From contig CAJJLZ010000012.1 in the NCBI GenBank assembly GCA_905192745.1, positions 8,787 to 72,786 of the forward strand: a stretch of 64,000 bases of DNA, given 5' to 3'. This DNA comes from an uncultured Oscillospiraceae bacterium. Lineage in GTDB: Bacteria; Bacillota; Clostridia; Oscillospirales; Acutalibacteraceae. Position numbers and translations under genes: made by a program. Positions 23,862 to 32,186 of the stretch are shown in pieces. The stretch's first letter is position 1. Every line of letters starts with the position of its first letter. Under the pieces are notes generated by a model. It searched no databases, was not told where the DNA came from, and saw nothing but the letters and a program-made list of their open reading frames with translations.

Positions 23862-25112
23862 CTACAGCTCCTGCGGCCCGGATTCGTTGTAAATGATTTC
23901 TCCCGGCGCTTCTGTTCCGCTTCCGCCCATATTTTCGGGCAGCGGGGTCAGATCTACCGGCTGGATGGCCGTGACCCCGCCGTACAGAGGAACGTGGTTG
24001 TTCCTCACGGTGAAATACCCCGGTTTGCTGATTTCGATGGTATAGGAGGTATAGGGATGAGGCACCCCCGGCCGCTGGGAATATTCGGCCGGAACGGCAG
24101 GCAGCTCGACAATTTCGGTGTTGCCGTCCTGGTCGGTGGTCAATACCCAGCGCAGCGCCTGTTCGCTGCCGTCCTCCTGCGTGACAACCACCCGCGCGCC
24201 TTCAATGGGAATGGCCTGACGGGCGGTGGTGACCCATACCCGCAGCCGGGCGATGCCGGTGGACGGCGGCGACGGCGGCATCTGATCGGACAGAGGACCG
24301 CTTTCTTCGGAACGGTTTTCATTGGCCGGGGACGGGGTCTCCTGCGCGGTCTCGCTTTGGAGCTCATCCCCCCGGATTTGCCGTCCGTTTTCCGCCATAT
24401 CGTCAGGAGTACTCTCGGCGGCATGGTTCCCATTTTCTGTGTCGCCTGTGTCGTTTATGCCGTCCGCATCGCCGGGAGAGACTGTATCGGTGGGAGCCGG
24501 CGTAAGAAATTCGCTGTCCTCCGGCGGTTCCACCACTCTTGGGGGAAGGAAGGGTTCCTCGTCCGTTTCTTCGTTAAGATCTCTTTGCGCCTTTTGCTCG
24601 TCCCATTCTTCCTTCGGTTCCGGATGTTCCTGCGGTTCTTCGGATTCAAACGCCGTGTTTTTCGAATCTCCGGCAGAGGGTTCCGGCTCGGACGGAGCAG
24701 GTTCCCGCGCCGGCGGAACCGGAAGAACGGGGCGCAGGGTAACGCCGGGGTTCGAATGGGCGGACAGTTCCGTTTCCTGCTCCCGCCGGTCGGCAGGGGG
24801 CGGCGACGGCTTGGGAGGCGAAGCCGGTCGTATCGGCTTGTGGAAAATGGGGGAGTCCACCGGAAACAGCGGCCGGAAGAGCGTTTCCTCCGATGGAAGC
24901 TCCCTTTCCGGCAAAGTCTCCCGTTTTGCCGGCGGGGGCGGAATCTCTCCGCGCACCGGTTCCGCCGGTATGAACGGAGCGGCGGGTTCCGTGGGCTCCC
25001 GAACGGGAACGGGGGACGGGTTCTGCCGACGATAGGCCCGCATCAGCTCTTCGGCATATTGGTGGATGCGTTCGTCCATATTGCCGGACGAGGATTTGCG
25101 CGACTGATCCAT
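23862..25112 (-). CDS. Proline-rich protein with C-terminal carboxypeptidase-regulatory-like domain
   Basis: 416 residues. Residues 1-35 are a charged helix (MDERIHQYAEELMRAYRRQ). About 35-270 is low-complexity Pro/Glu/Ser. Residues ~275-395 form a beta-sandwich-like unit: ARLRVWVTTARQAIPIEGARVVVTQEDG...LRWVLTTDQDGNTEIVELPA...YTSYTIEISKPGYFTVRNNHVPLYGGVTAIQPVDLTPLP, typical of CarboxypepD_reg-like modules. No signal sequence. It is first of the three-gene set, ahead of the SpoIID-like protein; possibly a spore-surface structural protein, function unknown. Confidence 0.75.
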   Translation of the reverse strand: MDQSRKSSSGNMDERIHQYAEELMRAYRRQNPSPVPVREPTEPAAPFIPAEPVRGEIPPPPAKRETLPERELPSEETLFRPLFPVDSPIFHKPIRPASPPKPSPPPADRREQETELSAHSNPGVTLRPVLPVPPAREPAPSEPEPSAGDSKNTAFESEEPQEHPEPKEEWDEQKAQRDLNEETDEEPFLPPRVVEPPEDSEFLTPAPTDTVSPGDADGINDTGDTENGNHAAESTPDDMAENGRQIRGDELQSETAQETPSPANENRSEESGPLSDQMPPSPPSTGIARLRVWVTTARQAIPIEGARVVVTQEDGSEQALRWVLTTDQDGNTEIVELPAVPAEYSQRPGVPHPYTSYTIEISKPGYFTVRNNHVPLYGGVTAIQPVDLTPLPENMGGSGTEAPGEIIYNESGPQEL

Positions 25113-25281
25113 GATACTCTATCCATCCTTTCCGGTTCCGGGAACCCTCCGCGGCGAGAACGGACAGGGCCGGAACAGCCGATCGTTTTCCGGCAGGAAT
25201 GAAATGTCCGGCCGGATCAATGGCTCGCTTCTTATCTATATGCACGGGGATGGAAAAGGATGCCGGCTTCCTGCCCGGAGA

Positions 25282-25310
25282 TTGCATTACGGGGGAAAGT
25301 AGTGTACAAT
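25282..25310 (+). promoter_or_regulatory. Predicted sigma-A promoter of trpB
   Basis: TTGCAT, a 17-base spacer and TACAAT, about 40 bases before the start codon. No trp leader peptide, T-box or TRAP-type repeats are seen in the short leader. Confidence 0.65.
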
Positions 25311-25349
25311 GAAGCGGACAGTTCAACGGAAAGGAACAGAAAAGCAGAA

Positions 25350-26582
25350 ATGGAAAATAAGGATTATCGCAATTATACCCGGAGATTTCCGGATGAAAAC
25401 GGCCGTTTCGGCGAGTACGGCGGCAGTTATCTCAGCGAGGAGCTGAAACCCGCTTTTGAGGAAATTACCAGAGCGTATCAGGCCATCTGTCATTCCGCCC
25501 AGTTTATTGCGGAACTTCGCCGCATCCGGCGGGAATTCCAGGGGCGTCCTACCCCGGTTTACCACTGCGAGCGGCTTTCCCGCCGGGTGGGGGACGGAAC
25601 CTGCCAGATTTATCTCAAACGGGAGGACCTCAACCATACCGGCGCGCACAAGCTCAACCACTGCATGGGGGAAGGGCTTCTCGCCAAATACATGGGAAAG
25701 AAGAAGCTGATCGCCGAAACCGGCGCGGGACAGCACGGCGTGGCGCTGGCCACGGCGGCCGCCTACTTCGGGCTGGAATGCGAGATTCATATGGGCGAGG
25801 TGGATATTGCCAAGCAGGCCCCCAACGTGACCCGGATGAAGATTCTCGGCGCGAAGGTGGTGCCGGTCACGCATGGGCTGAAAACCCTGAAGGAGGCGGT
25901 GGATTCCGCCTTCGCCGCCTATGCCCGGGAATATAAGGACGCGATTTACTGCATCGGCTCGGCGCTCGGGCCGCATCCCTTCCCGATGATGGTGCGGGAT
26001 TTTCAGGCCGTTATCGGCAGCGAGGCGAGGGAGCAGTTTCTGGAGATGACCGGTATTTATCCCGATGTGGTGACTGCCTGCGTGGGCGGGGGAAGCAACT
26101 CGATCGGGATGTTCGTCCCCTTCCTCGACGACCCGGTGCAGATCGTCGGGGTGGAACCGCTCGGCGTCGGCACCGGAGTCGGCCAGCACGCCGCCTCCAT
26201 CGCTTACGGCTCCAAGGGCGTGCTTCACGGCTTCGAGAGCTATCTCCTTCAGGATAAGGACGGCGCTCCCGCGCCGGTGTATTCGGTGGCGAGCGGGCTG
26301 GATTACCCCTCCGTCGGGCCGGAGCACGCGATGCTGCATGACCTCGGCCGGGTGGAATACGCGCAGGTGGGCGACGAGGAGGCGATGGAAGCCTTCTTCA
26401 AGCTCTCCCGGTACGAGGGGATTATCCCCGCGCTGGAAAGCGCCCATGCCGTCGCGTATGCCATGCGGCTGGCGAAGGAGAGAAAGAACGGCGCCATCCT
26501 CGTGAACCTGAGCGGCCGCGGGGATAAGGATATCGATTATGTGGTGGAAAAATACGGCTACGGCGAACAGTACGCCGACTGA
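25350..26582 (+). CDS. trpB: Tryptophan synthase beta chain (stand-alone)
   Basis: 410 residues, canonical TrpB1 length. PLP lysine in KREDLNHTGAHKLNH, catalytic Glu in AETGAGQHGVA, phosphate-binding GGGSNSIGMF, and SGLDYPSVGPEHAML. It condenses indole and serine to tryptophan; normally TrpA supplies indole. No trpA or other trp gene is near, so it may salvage indole or pair with a TrpA encoded elsewhere. The ATG beginning MENKDYRNYTRRFPD was chosen by family N-terminus; the AAAGGA site is about 15 bases away, somewhat far. Confidence 0.95.
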   Translation: MENKDYRNYTRRFPDENGRFGEYGGSYLSEELKPAFEEITRAYQAICHSAQFIAELRRIRREFQGRPTPVYHCERLSRRVGDGTCQIYLKREDLNHTGAHKLNHCMGEGLLAKYMGKKKLIAETGAGQHGVALATAAAYFGLECEIHMGEVDIAKQAPNVTRMKILGAKVVPVTHGLKTLKEAVDSAFAAYAREYKDAIYCIGSALGPHPFPMMVRDFQAVIGSEAREQFLEMTGIYPDVVTACVGGGSNSIGMFVPFLDDPVQIVGVEPLGVGTGVGQHAASIAYGSKGVLHGFESYLLQDKDGAPAPVYSVASGLDYPSVGPEHAMLHDLGRVEYAQVGDEEAMEAFFKLSRYEGIIPALESAHAVAYAMRLAKERKNGAILVNLSGRGDKDIDYVVEKYGYGEQYAD

Positions 26583-26642
26583 GTCCGCGTTGGCCCGGCA
26601 AAGACGATATGGAAGCCGAATAGAAGCAGGAGGTGTCCCGGT

Positions 26643-27395
26643 ATGGCCGTTACCGTAAAAGAAATACAGAACTGGCTGGATCAGCTCGCGCCCCCTTCGC
26701 TGGCGGAGGATTGGGACAACGTTGGGCTGCTGGTGGGTGATCCCGGCGCGGCGGTCACCCGGGTGCTGGTGGCGCTGGATCCCTCACCCTATGCGGCCGC
26801 GCAGGCCGCCGCTATGGGCGCGGAGCTTCTGCTTACCCATCATCCGGTGATTTTCAGCGGGCTGAAACGGCTTCCGGCGGAGGATCCGGTTTACCTGCTT
26901 GCCCGGGCGGGAGTGGCCGCCATCGCCGCCCATACCAATCTGGACGCGGCGCAGGGCGGCGTAAACGACGCGCTGGCCGGCGCGCTGGGGCTGACCGACG
27001 TGCAGACCGCGCCGGACGGAATCAGCCGGATCGGTCATCTGCCGGCGGCGCTCCCGCCGGCCGCCTTCGCCGCGCTGGCGATGGACCGTCTGGGCGCGCC
27101 CGCCGTGCAGTGGCGGGCGGGGGAGCGGCCGGTGGAGACCGTTGCCCTCTGCTCCGGGGCGGGGGCGGCGTTCATGCACTCCCTGCTGGATCAGGCCGAC
27201 GCGTTTTTGACCGGGGAGCTGAAATACCACGACTGGCCCCGCACGGCGGCGACAGTGGTGGCCGCCGGCCATTTCCACACCGAAATCGGGATTGTCGCTC
27301 CGCTCGCCCGGCGGCTGGCGGAGGCTTTTCCCTCCCTGCTGGTGGAGACGGCGAAGGAAAGCTGTCCCTACAGCGTGCTGGTGCGGCGGAAATAG
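26643..27395 (+). CDS. Nif3-like dinuclear metal centre protein (YqfO family)
   Basis: 250 residues with the family's metal ligands in THHPVIF, AHTNLDAAQGGVND and GHFHTEIG, and the opening LAPPSLAEDWDNVGLLVGDP. Nif3/DUF34 proteins form hexameric rings with a two-metal site; some are annotated GTP cyclohydrolase I type 2, but the physiological role is unsettled. It lacks the central insertion domain of longer B. subtilis YqfO. Ribosome site GGAGG. It lies 60 bases after trpB and 104 before rqcH, probably co-transcribed. Confidence 0.93.
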   Translation: MAVTVKEIQNWLDQLAPPSLAEDWDNVGLLVGDPGAAVTRVLVALDPSPYAAAQAAAMGAELLLTHHPVIFSGLKRLPAEDPVYLLARAGVAAIAAHTNLDAAQGGVNDALAGALGLTDVQTAPDGISRIGHLPAALPPAAFAALAMDRLGAPAVQWRAGERPVETVALCSGAGAAFMHSLLDQADAFLTGELKYHDWPRTAATVVAAGHFHTEIGIVAPLARRLAEAFPSLLVETAKESCPYSVLVRRK

Positions 27396-27421
27396 GGAGG
27401 AAGCAGGGCAAAAATACGCGG

Positions 27422-27482
27422 GCCGGAACCCTCGGCGGTTCCGGCATCTCCTTCGGAGCCGAGCGTCTCCTTCGGAGCCGGG
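27422..27482. repeat. Hairpin and 15-bp direct repeat between nif3 and rqcH
   Basis: GCCGGAACC-CTCGGC-GGTTCCGGC forms a 9-bp stem (27422-27445) without a T tract. It is followed by two copies of TCTCCTTCGGAGCCG separated by 4 bases. This may be an RNA processing or stability element. Confidence 0.55.
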
Positions 27483-27499
27483 AAAGGACAGGGATTGTT

Positions 27500-29284
27500 A
27501 TGGCGCTGGACGGCGCGTTTCTGCATTGCCTGCGGGAGGAGTTGACCGCCTCTCTGCCCGACGCGCGGGTGGACAAGGTGCATCAGCCTTCCCGGGAGGA
27601 ACTGATTATATCCTTGCGTACAAGGGGAGGGAGCGGCGCTTCCACCGGGGTGAGGAAGCTGTATCTGTCGGCCCGCGCCAATTCGCCCCGGGTGCATTTT
27701 ACCGATATCCCGCTGGAAAATCCCGCGTCCCCGCCCATGTTCTGTATGCTGCTGCGCAAGCGGCTGACCGGCGGGCGGCTGGTCGGCATCCGTCAGCCGG
27801 GGCTGGAGCGGGCGCTGTATTTCGATCTCGACTGCGTGGATGAGCTGGGGGATATCGTCCGGCTCACCCTGGCGGTGGAGATTATGGGACGGCATTCCAA
27901 TATCATTCTGATCGGTCCGGACGGGGTGGTGATCGACGCGATCAAGCGGGTGGATATGGAGATGTCCTCGGTGCGGCCGGTTCTGCCCGGTCTGCCGTAT
28001 TCTCCACCCCCCGCCGAGGCGGGACGGCTTGATCTGTCCCTCTGCGCGCCCGCCGATCTGCTGGAAGCGGCGGAGCGGGGGAAGGACGGCCCGCTTTCCA
28101 AGGCGCTGCTGGGGGCCGCTCACGGCCTTTCTCCCCTGATCTGCCGGGAGGTGTCTCATTACGCTGCCCGGGGACGGGATACCGCCGCGCACGCCCTGAC
28201 CGGGGAGGAGCGGGACCGCGCGCTGTTTGCGCTCTCCCGGGTGAAGGCGGCGGTGGAGACGGGGGAGAACCGCGTTCCTTATATCCTGTATAAAAGCGGG
28301 GACGCGCCGCAGGATTTCAGTTTTCTGCCCATTACCCAGTACGGCCTGTCGGCCGTCGGGCGGGAAATGGAGAGCTTCTCCGCTTTGCTGGACGCGTTTT
28401 ACGCCCAGAAGGATCAGGCCGAGCGGACCCGCCAGCGGGCGCACGATATCCTCCGGGTGCTGACCAACGCGTCGGAGCGCACCGCCCGCAAGCTCGGCCA
28501 CCAGCGGGAGGAACTGGCGAAGTCGGGGGACCGGGAAAGCCTGCGGATTTACGGCGACCTGATCCACGCCAACCTCCATGCCATCCCGAAGGGCGCGTCC
28601 TCCGCCGAACTGATTAATTACTATGACCCGGACTGCGCCACTCTGACCGTGCCGCTGGATCCGGCGCTGTCCGCCTCCCAGAACGCGCAGAAGTATTATA
28701 AGGAGTACCGCAAGGCCCAGACGGCGGAGCGGGTGCTTGCCGAGCAGATCGCGCAGGGGGAGGAGGAGCTGACCTACCTCGACACGGTGTTTGACGCGTT
28801 GTCCCGCGCCGTTACCCTGCGGGAGCTGAATGAGCTGCGGCAGGAGCTGGCGGCGGGCGGATACCTCCGCCTTCAGCGGGGGAAGCAGAAGCCGCCCGCG
28901 CCGCTCGGGCCGATGGAGTTTGTGTCGGACGACGGCTTTTCCATTCTGGTGGGGCGGAACAACGTGGAAAACGACCGTCTGACCCTGAAAACCGCCCGGG
29001 GAAGCGACGTGTGGTTCCACACCAAGAATATCCCCGGCTCCCACGTTGTGGTGCTTACCGGGGGACAGACGCCCCCCGACCGCACGCTGGAGCAGGCGGC
29101 GGTTCTCGCCGCCCTGCATTCCAAGGCGGCGGAATCCCGGCAGGTGCCGGTGGATTACACCGAGATCCGCAACGTGAAAAAGCCGGCCGGCGCCAAGCCC
29201 GGCATGGTGATCTACGAAACCAACCGGACGGCCTACGTCACCCCCGATCCCGCAATGGCGGAACGCCTTCGGAAAAAGGGATAA
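27500..29284 (+). CDS. rqcH: NFACT-family ribosome quality control protein RqcH
   Basis: 594 residues: NFACT-N domain (DGAFLHCLREEL...ARVDKVHQPSREELIISLR; VEIMGRHSNIILI), a central coiled coil (about 280-440, KDQAERTRQRAHDILRVLTNASERTARKLGHQREEL) and NFACT-R (about 470-570, DDGFSILVGRNNVENDRLTLKTARGSDVWFHTKNIPGSHVV). It binds stalled 50S-peptidyl-tRNA complexes and directs C-terminal alanine tailing. It is often misannotated as fibronectin-binding protein. ATG at 27500; the AAAGGACAGGGA site lies upstream. Confidence 0.93.
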   Translation: MALDGAFLHCLREELTASLPDARVDKVHQPSREELIISLRTRGGSGASTGVRKLYLSARANSPRVHFTDIPLENPASPPMFCMLLRKRLTGGRLVGIRQPGLERALYFDLDCVDELGDIVRLTLAVEIMGRHSNIILIGPDGVVIDAIKRVDMEMSSVRPVLPGLPYSPPPAEAGRLDLSLCAPADLLEAAERGKDGPLSKALLGAAHGLSPLICREVSHYAARGRDTAAHALTGEERDRALFALSRVKAAVETGENRVPYILYKSGDAPQDFSFLPITQYGLSAVGREMESFSALLDAFYAQKDQAERTRQRAHDILRVLTNASERTARKLGHQREELAKSGDRESLRIYGDLIHANLHAIPKGASSAELINYYDPDCATLTVPLDPALSASQNAQKYYKEYRKAQTAERVLAEQIAQGEEELTYLDTVFDALSRAVTLRELNELRQELAAGGYLRLQRGKQKPPAPLGPMEFVSDDGFSILVGRNNVENDRLTLKTARGSDVWFHTKNIPGSHVVVLTGGQTPPDRTLEQAAVLAALHSKAAESRQVPVDYTEIRNVKKPAGAKPGMVIYETNRTAYVTPDPAMAERLRKKG

Positions 29285-29311
29285 GTTCGTTCTAACCGCC
29301 CGAACCGGACA

Positions 29312-29370
29312 ATATAAAAAAAGCGCCTCCTGCTGCGGAACGGAATCCGCGGCAGGAGGCGCTGTAATTT
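29312..29370. terminator. Intrinsic terminator between rqcH and the convergent anti-sigma gene
   Basis: AGCGCCTCCTGC with its exact complement, plus an inner GCGGA/TCCGC stem. The A-tract on the left serves the minus-strand gene; on the right the T tract is weak (TGTAATTT). Confidence 0.85.
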
Positions 29371-29381
29371 ATGCCGGATGT

Positions 29382-31316
29382 TTAAAAACAAATTTTTTCA
29401 AAAGATAATTCCTTCAAAAATGCATCGTATGAGTCGAGAGCGTCTCCCTCATACGGCATACGGCAGAAATAGTCGCCCACTTTCCATGTGTAAAAGCCAT
29501 AATTCATATCGATTATCGTGTCGTCAACCGGGAACGCGTACTGTACATGGTCATGGACAATGGAGAGACCATGTGCGTTATTCATGCTGGTCTTCTTCGA
29601 GCCCTCGGGGGACCACAGTTCTTTCTTACCATGCCAGCAGGTGAAACGAAGGGAATTGCCGTCGGACAGCGTTACATAAAAATCTGTGGTTCCGTTGCAA
29701 AGGAACTCCACCTTTGACAGGGTGCTGCCGGCCGGCAACACGGGCAGGATGAAGTACCGATCGGTAAGCAGCATTTCAAATTCGCTCTCGTTCAGTGAAA
29801 GATGGCTGATTTTCGCCGACTTCAGGAAAGCCTGATATAACGCCTCTTTATTAGAGAGAGGAAGGAGCGCTTCCTTATACTCCGCCAGCGTAGAAAACTT
29901 CATGATGGATGCCGAGCCATAAAAGCAGGTGGTTGGCGTCGCTTGTCTTTCACTGGTGGTATTGGAAAGGGCTGCTTCTGTCGTGGTGGTGCTTCGGGGC
30001 GGCCTGTCGGCTGGGGTTGTGCTTGTTATGGCTTCTGATGTGGAAGGCGTTGTTGTGCTCTCCGTTCCATAGCGCCGCTGGAGTTCGCGCAGGCTTTTTT
30101 CGGTGATGATCCCCTGCTTGTAGGCTTCCGCTATTTCATAGAAAGAGGAACCGCTGTGCAGGCGGTATCCCGGATAGGGCATACGGAAGGAATATCCGTC
30201 GATGGAAAAGCCTTCAAGCATACATTCAAAACCCGTTTCTGTCTTTGCAACAAGAACAAGTTCTGCGCCCTCATAGGTTCCGCAGTAATCATAGATCATA
30301 ATACCTTCAGGGGAATTGGGGCGTTCTTCTTTAGGGAGAGCGTTGAAATAATCCTCCTTAATCTTCTGCCGCTTTTCTTCAGAAAGAGTCTCTGTTTGAT
30401 GATGCTTTAAAATATAATACCGGTCAAGCAAATTCAGGAGCTCCGTCCAAAAGCCGTTGCTGCCGCTTCGGAGATATAAGTCCTCCCATTCCCCGCCGGT
30501 GATCCGGAGAGCATCCTCCGTACACAGGCTTTCCCAGCAATCGCCGGGGAAAATATATTTTTGAGTATTGACCGGTTCATCAGTGATTTCGATGGAGGGG
30601 ATGAAGGGGTTGAAAAGAGTATATCGGTTTTCCCGCTGAGCGTCGCCGGAAATCGTCTCGCTGTCGGACAGGAATAAGACGTAACGATGTCCTTTCTTCA
30701 GGCTTTGATACAGCTTTCCGTTCATGGTGTAGCAGGGAACCTCCACTTTTTTGGGAGGAGCGACTGTGCCGCCGCCGATTTTTCCGAATGAACGCGCTTC
30801 CAAAGAATATATCAGGCTGGTATAAGAAACGCCGAAGCTGTCGGTGCGGGTTACAAACTCCCCGTCGGTCACGACGGCATCGATAATAAAATCAGCGTTT
30901 ATTGCATCGGTTTCATGGAACTTCGGGATGTCAAGCGTCTCAATGGGAATCCCCGCCGCTCCCTCCGGCAGAACGAATTCTCCGCCCTCCGGCAGTTTCA
31001 ATTCGCTGTAGGCAATGGTGTGCGCCGCCGCGGAACCGCTTTCCTCCGAGGAGAGGGAACCGGCCGCCGACAAAACGTTTCCTCTCCTCGACGCGGCGAA
31101 CAGGACGGGCAGGGCGATCACGGCCGCCGCCGCGCAGACGGCGGTTCCAATCATCACGGGCCGCAGAGGAAAACCATGCGGGGAAGCGGCGGAACGGGGC
31201 TTCCATTTTGCGCGTTTGATTCGCGCCGCGGCCTTGGTGCGGGCGATCAAATCATCGCCGGGACGAAGCTGGGGTTTCATCCGTTCCCAAACGTCCGGCG
31301 TATTCTTCGTATTCAT
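29382..31316 (-). CDS. Membrane anti-sigma-factor-like protein paired with ECF sigma
   Basis: 644 residues. Cytoplasmic ~50 residues (MNTKNTPDVWERMKPQLRPGDDLIARTKAAARIKRAKW), one transmembrane helix (about 53-73) and a large outer region. The outer part includes a beta-rich domain (about 100-400) with FIIDAVVTDGEFV and a Thr/Ser-rich linker (about 420-465) before a second C-terminal domain. This topology and the 65-base overlap with the upstream sigma gene indicate an anti-sigma factor. No zinc-finger HxxxCxxC is visible. The 3' half is clearly more AT-rich than its surroundings. The outer domains match no family I recognise. Confidence 0.75.
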   Translation of the reverse strand: MNTKNTPDVWERMKPQLRPGDDLIARTKAAARIKRAKWKPRSAASPHGFPLRPVMIGTAVCAAAAVIALPVLFAASRRGNVLSAAGSLSSEESGSAAAHTIAYSELKLPEGGEFVLPEGAAGIPIETLDIPKFHETDAINADFIIDAVVTDGEFVTRTDSFGVSYTSLIYSLEARSFGKIGGGTVAPPKKVEVPCYTMNGKLYQSLKKGHRYVLFLSDSETISGDAQRENRYTLFNPFIPSIEITDEPVNTQKYIFPGDCWESLCTEDALRITGGEWEDLYLRSGSNGFWTELLNLLDRYYILKHHQTETLSEEKRQKIKEDYFNALPKEERPNSPEGIMIYDYCGTYEGAELVLVAKTETGFECMLEGFSIDGYSFRMPYPGYRLHSGSSFYEIAEAYKQGIITEKSLRELQRRYGTESTTTPSTSEAITSTTPADRPPRSTTTTEAALSNTTSERQATPTTCFYGSASIMKFSTLAEYKEALLPLSNKEALYQAFLKSAKISHLSLNESEFEMLLTDRYFILPVLPAGSTLSKVEFLCNGTTDFYVTLSDGNSLRFTCWHGKKELWSPEGSKKTSMNNAHGLSIVHDHVQYAFPVDDTIIDMNYGFYTWKVGDYFCRMPYEGDALDSYDAFLKELSFEKICF

Positions 31317-31800
31317 CCGGGTAGTCTCCTTTCAGTTTTTCCCGCAGCATGGCGCGTCCCCGGGTGAGCTGCATCCGGACGGCGGCGGGGCGACTGCCGG
31401 TGGCTGTCGCGATTTCGTTGGCGGAGAAGCCCTCAAAGTAAAAGAGATGCAGCGCCGTGCGGTATTTGGCGGGAAGGGAAAGCAGTGCGGCATGGACGGC
31501 GCTCTCTTCCGGCATTTCGAAGGGAAGCGTTTCGTCCAGCGGGACGGTGCGGCGTCGAAAGGGGGCGGACCAGAATTTCCGGCTGCACAGGATGGTCACC
31601 CGGATCAGCCAGGCCTTGCGGTGTTCCTCGTTCTCAAAGGTTCGTTCCTTTTCAAAATACCGCAGGAATACCTCCTGAAATACGTCCTCCGCGTCGGGAA
31701 CCGTCCGGACGCGGGTGAGGGCAAGGCGGTAGACCATCGCCGCATACGCGTCCACCACGCCGTCTACGCCGGTATTCCATTGATAGGGCGAATCGAGCAT
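31252..31800 (-). CDS. ECF-type sigma-70 family RNA polymerase sigma factor
   Basis: 182 residues: region 2 (VVDAYAAMVYRLALTRVRTVPDAEDVFQEVFLRYFEKE...HRKAWLIRVTILCSRKFW) and region 4 (ALLSLPAKYRTALHLFYFEGFSANEIATATGSRPAAVRMQLTRGRAMLREKLKG). The ATG at 31800 follows GAGGAGG, better than the longer open frame. It overlaps its probable anti-sigma gene, so the two should be made together. Target genes are unknown; ECF pairs of this kind often control their own promoter. Confidence 0.9.
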   Translation of the reverse strand: MLDSPYQWNTGVDGVVDAYAAMVYRLALTRVRTVPDAEDVFQEVFLRYFEKERTFENEEHRKAWLIRVTILCSRKFWSAPFRRRTVPLDETLPFEMPEESAVHAALLSLPAKYRTALHLFYFEGFSANEIATATGSRPAAVRMQLTRGRAMLREKLKGDYPDEYEEYAGRLGTDETPASSRR

Positions 31801-31890
31801 CCGTTCCGCCTCCTCATGAAAGATCTTTCGTATTAACTCCCGGAAGATAGGGGAAAAGCAACAGGATTTAAAAAATTTTTTGCGATTGTT

Positions 31891-31930
31891 AAAGAAAAAG
31901 CCCCTCTTGCACAAAAGGCGACAAGAGGGG
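31891..31930 (-). terminator. Terminator of the malQ-ygiQ-MBL-DUF3006 operon
   Basis: CCCCTCTTG and CAAGAGGGG pair around a 12-base loop; on the minus strand the stem is followed by TTTTTCTTT. Confidence 0.8.
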
Positions 31931-31942
31931 ACGGCTTCACGG

Positions 31943-32167
31943 CTATTTCCGCCGCAGCTTTTCCTGCAGGCGGAGGATTTCCTCCCGGCGGCGGGCGGTT
32001 TCCTCCGGCGCGGGGAGGAATGCGTCGCCCTGACGAAGGAAAACCTCGCCGGGGCGGGCGTCGGCGGGAAGAAGGGCGCGGGGGAGATTGTGGATAGTTT
32101 CATCGTCATCCTCCAGCACCGCCAGCTCCTGCTCAAACCGGACGAGAGAATAGTACAGCACATCCAT
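31943..32167 (-). CDS. DUF3006-family small protein
   Basis: 74 residues: MDVLYYSLVRFEQELAVLEDDDETIHNLPRALLPADARPGEVFLRQGDAF...EETARRREEILRLQEKLRRK. It has the pattern of DUF3006 proteins, which commonly sit next to ComEC-like metallo-beta-lactamase genes: a short beta-rich part with the DRFE/VRFE-type opening, then a helical tail. Function unknown, but the pairing with the MBL gene is recurrent. It is the last gene of the operon, 19 bases after the MBL gene. Confidence 0.82.
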   Translation of the reverse strand: MDVLYYSLVRFEQELAVLEDDDETIHNLPRALLPADARPGEVFLRQGDAFLPAPEETARRREEILRLQEKLRRK

Positions 32168-32186
32168 GGCGTTTTCCTCCTTTGCC

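Noticed and set aside
27500..29284. Fibronectin-binding protein
   Set aside because: The NFACT-N, coiled-coil and NFACT-R order identifies RqcH; the adhesion name is historical.
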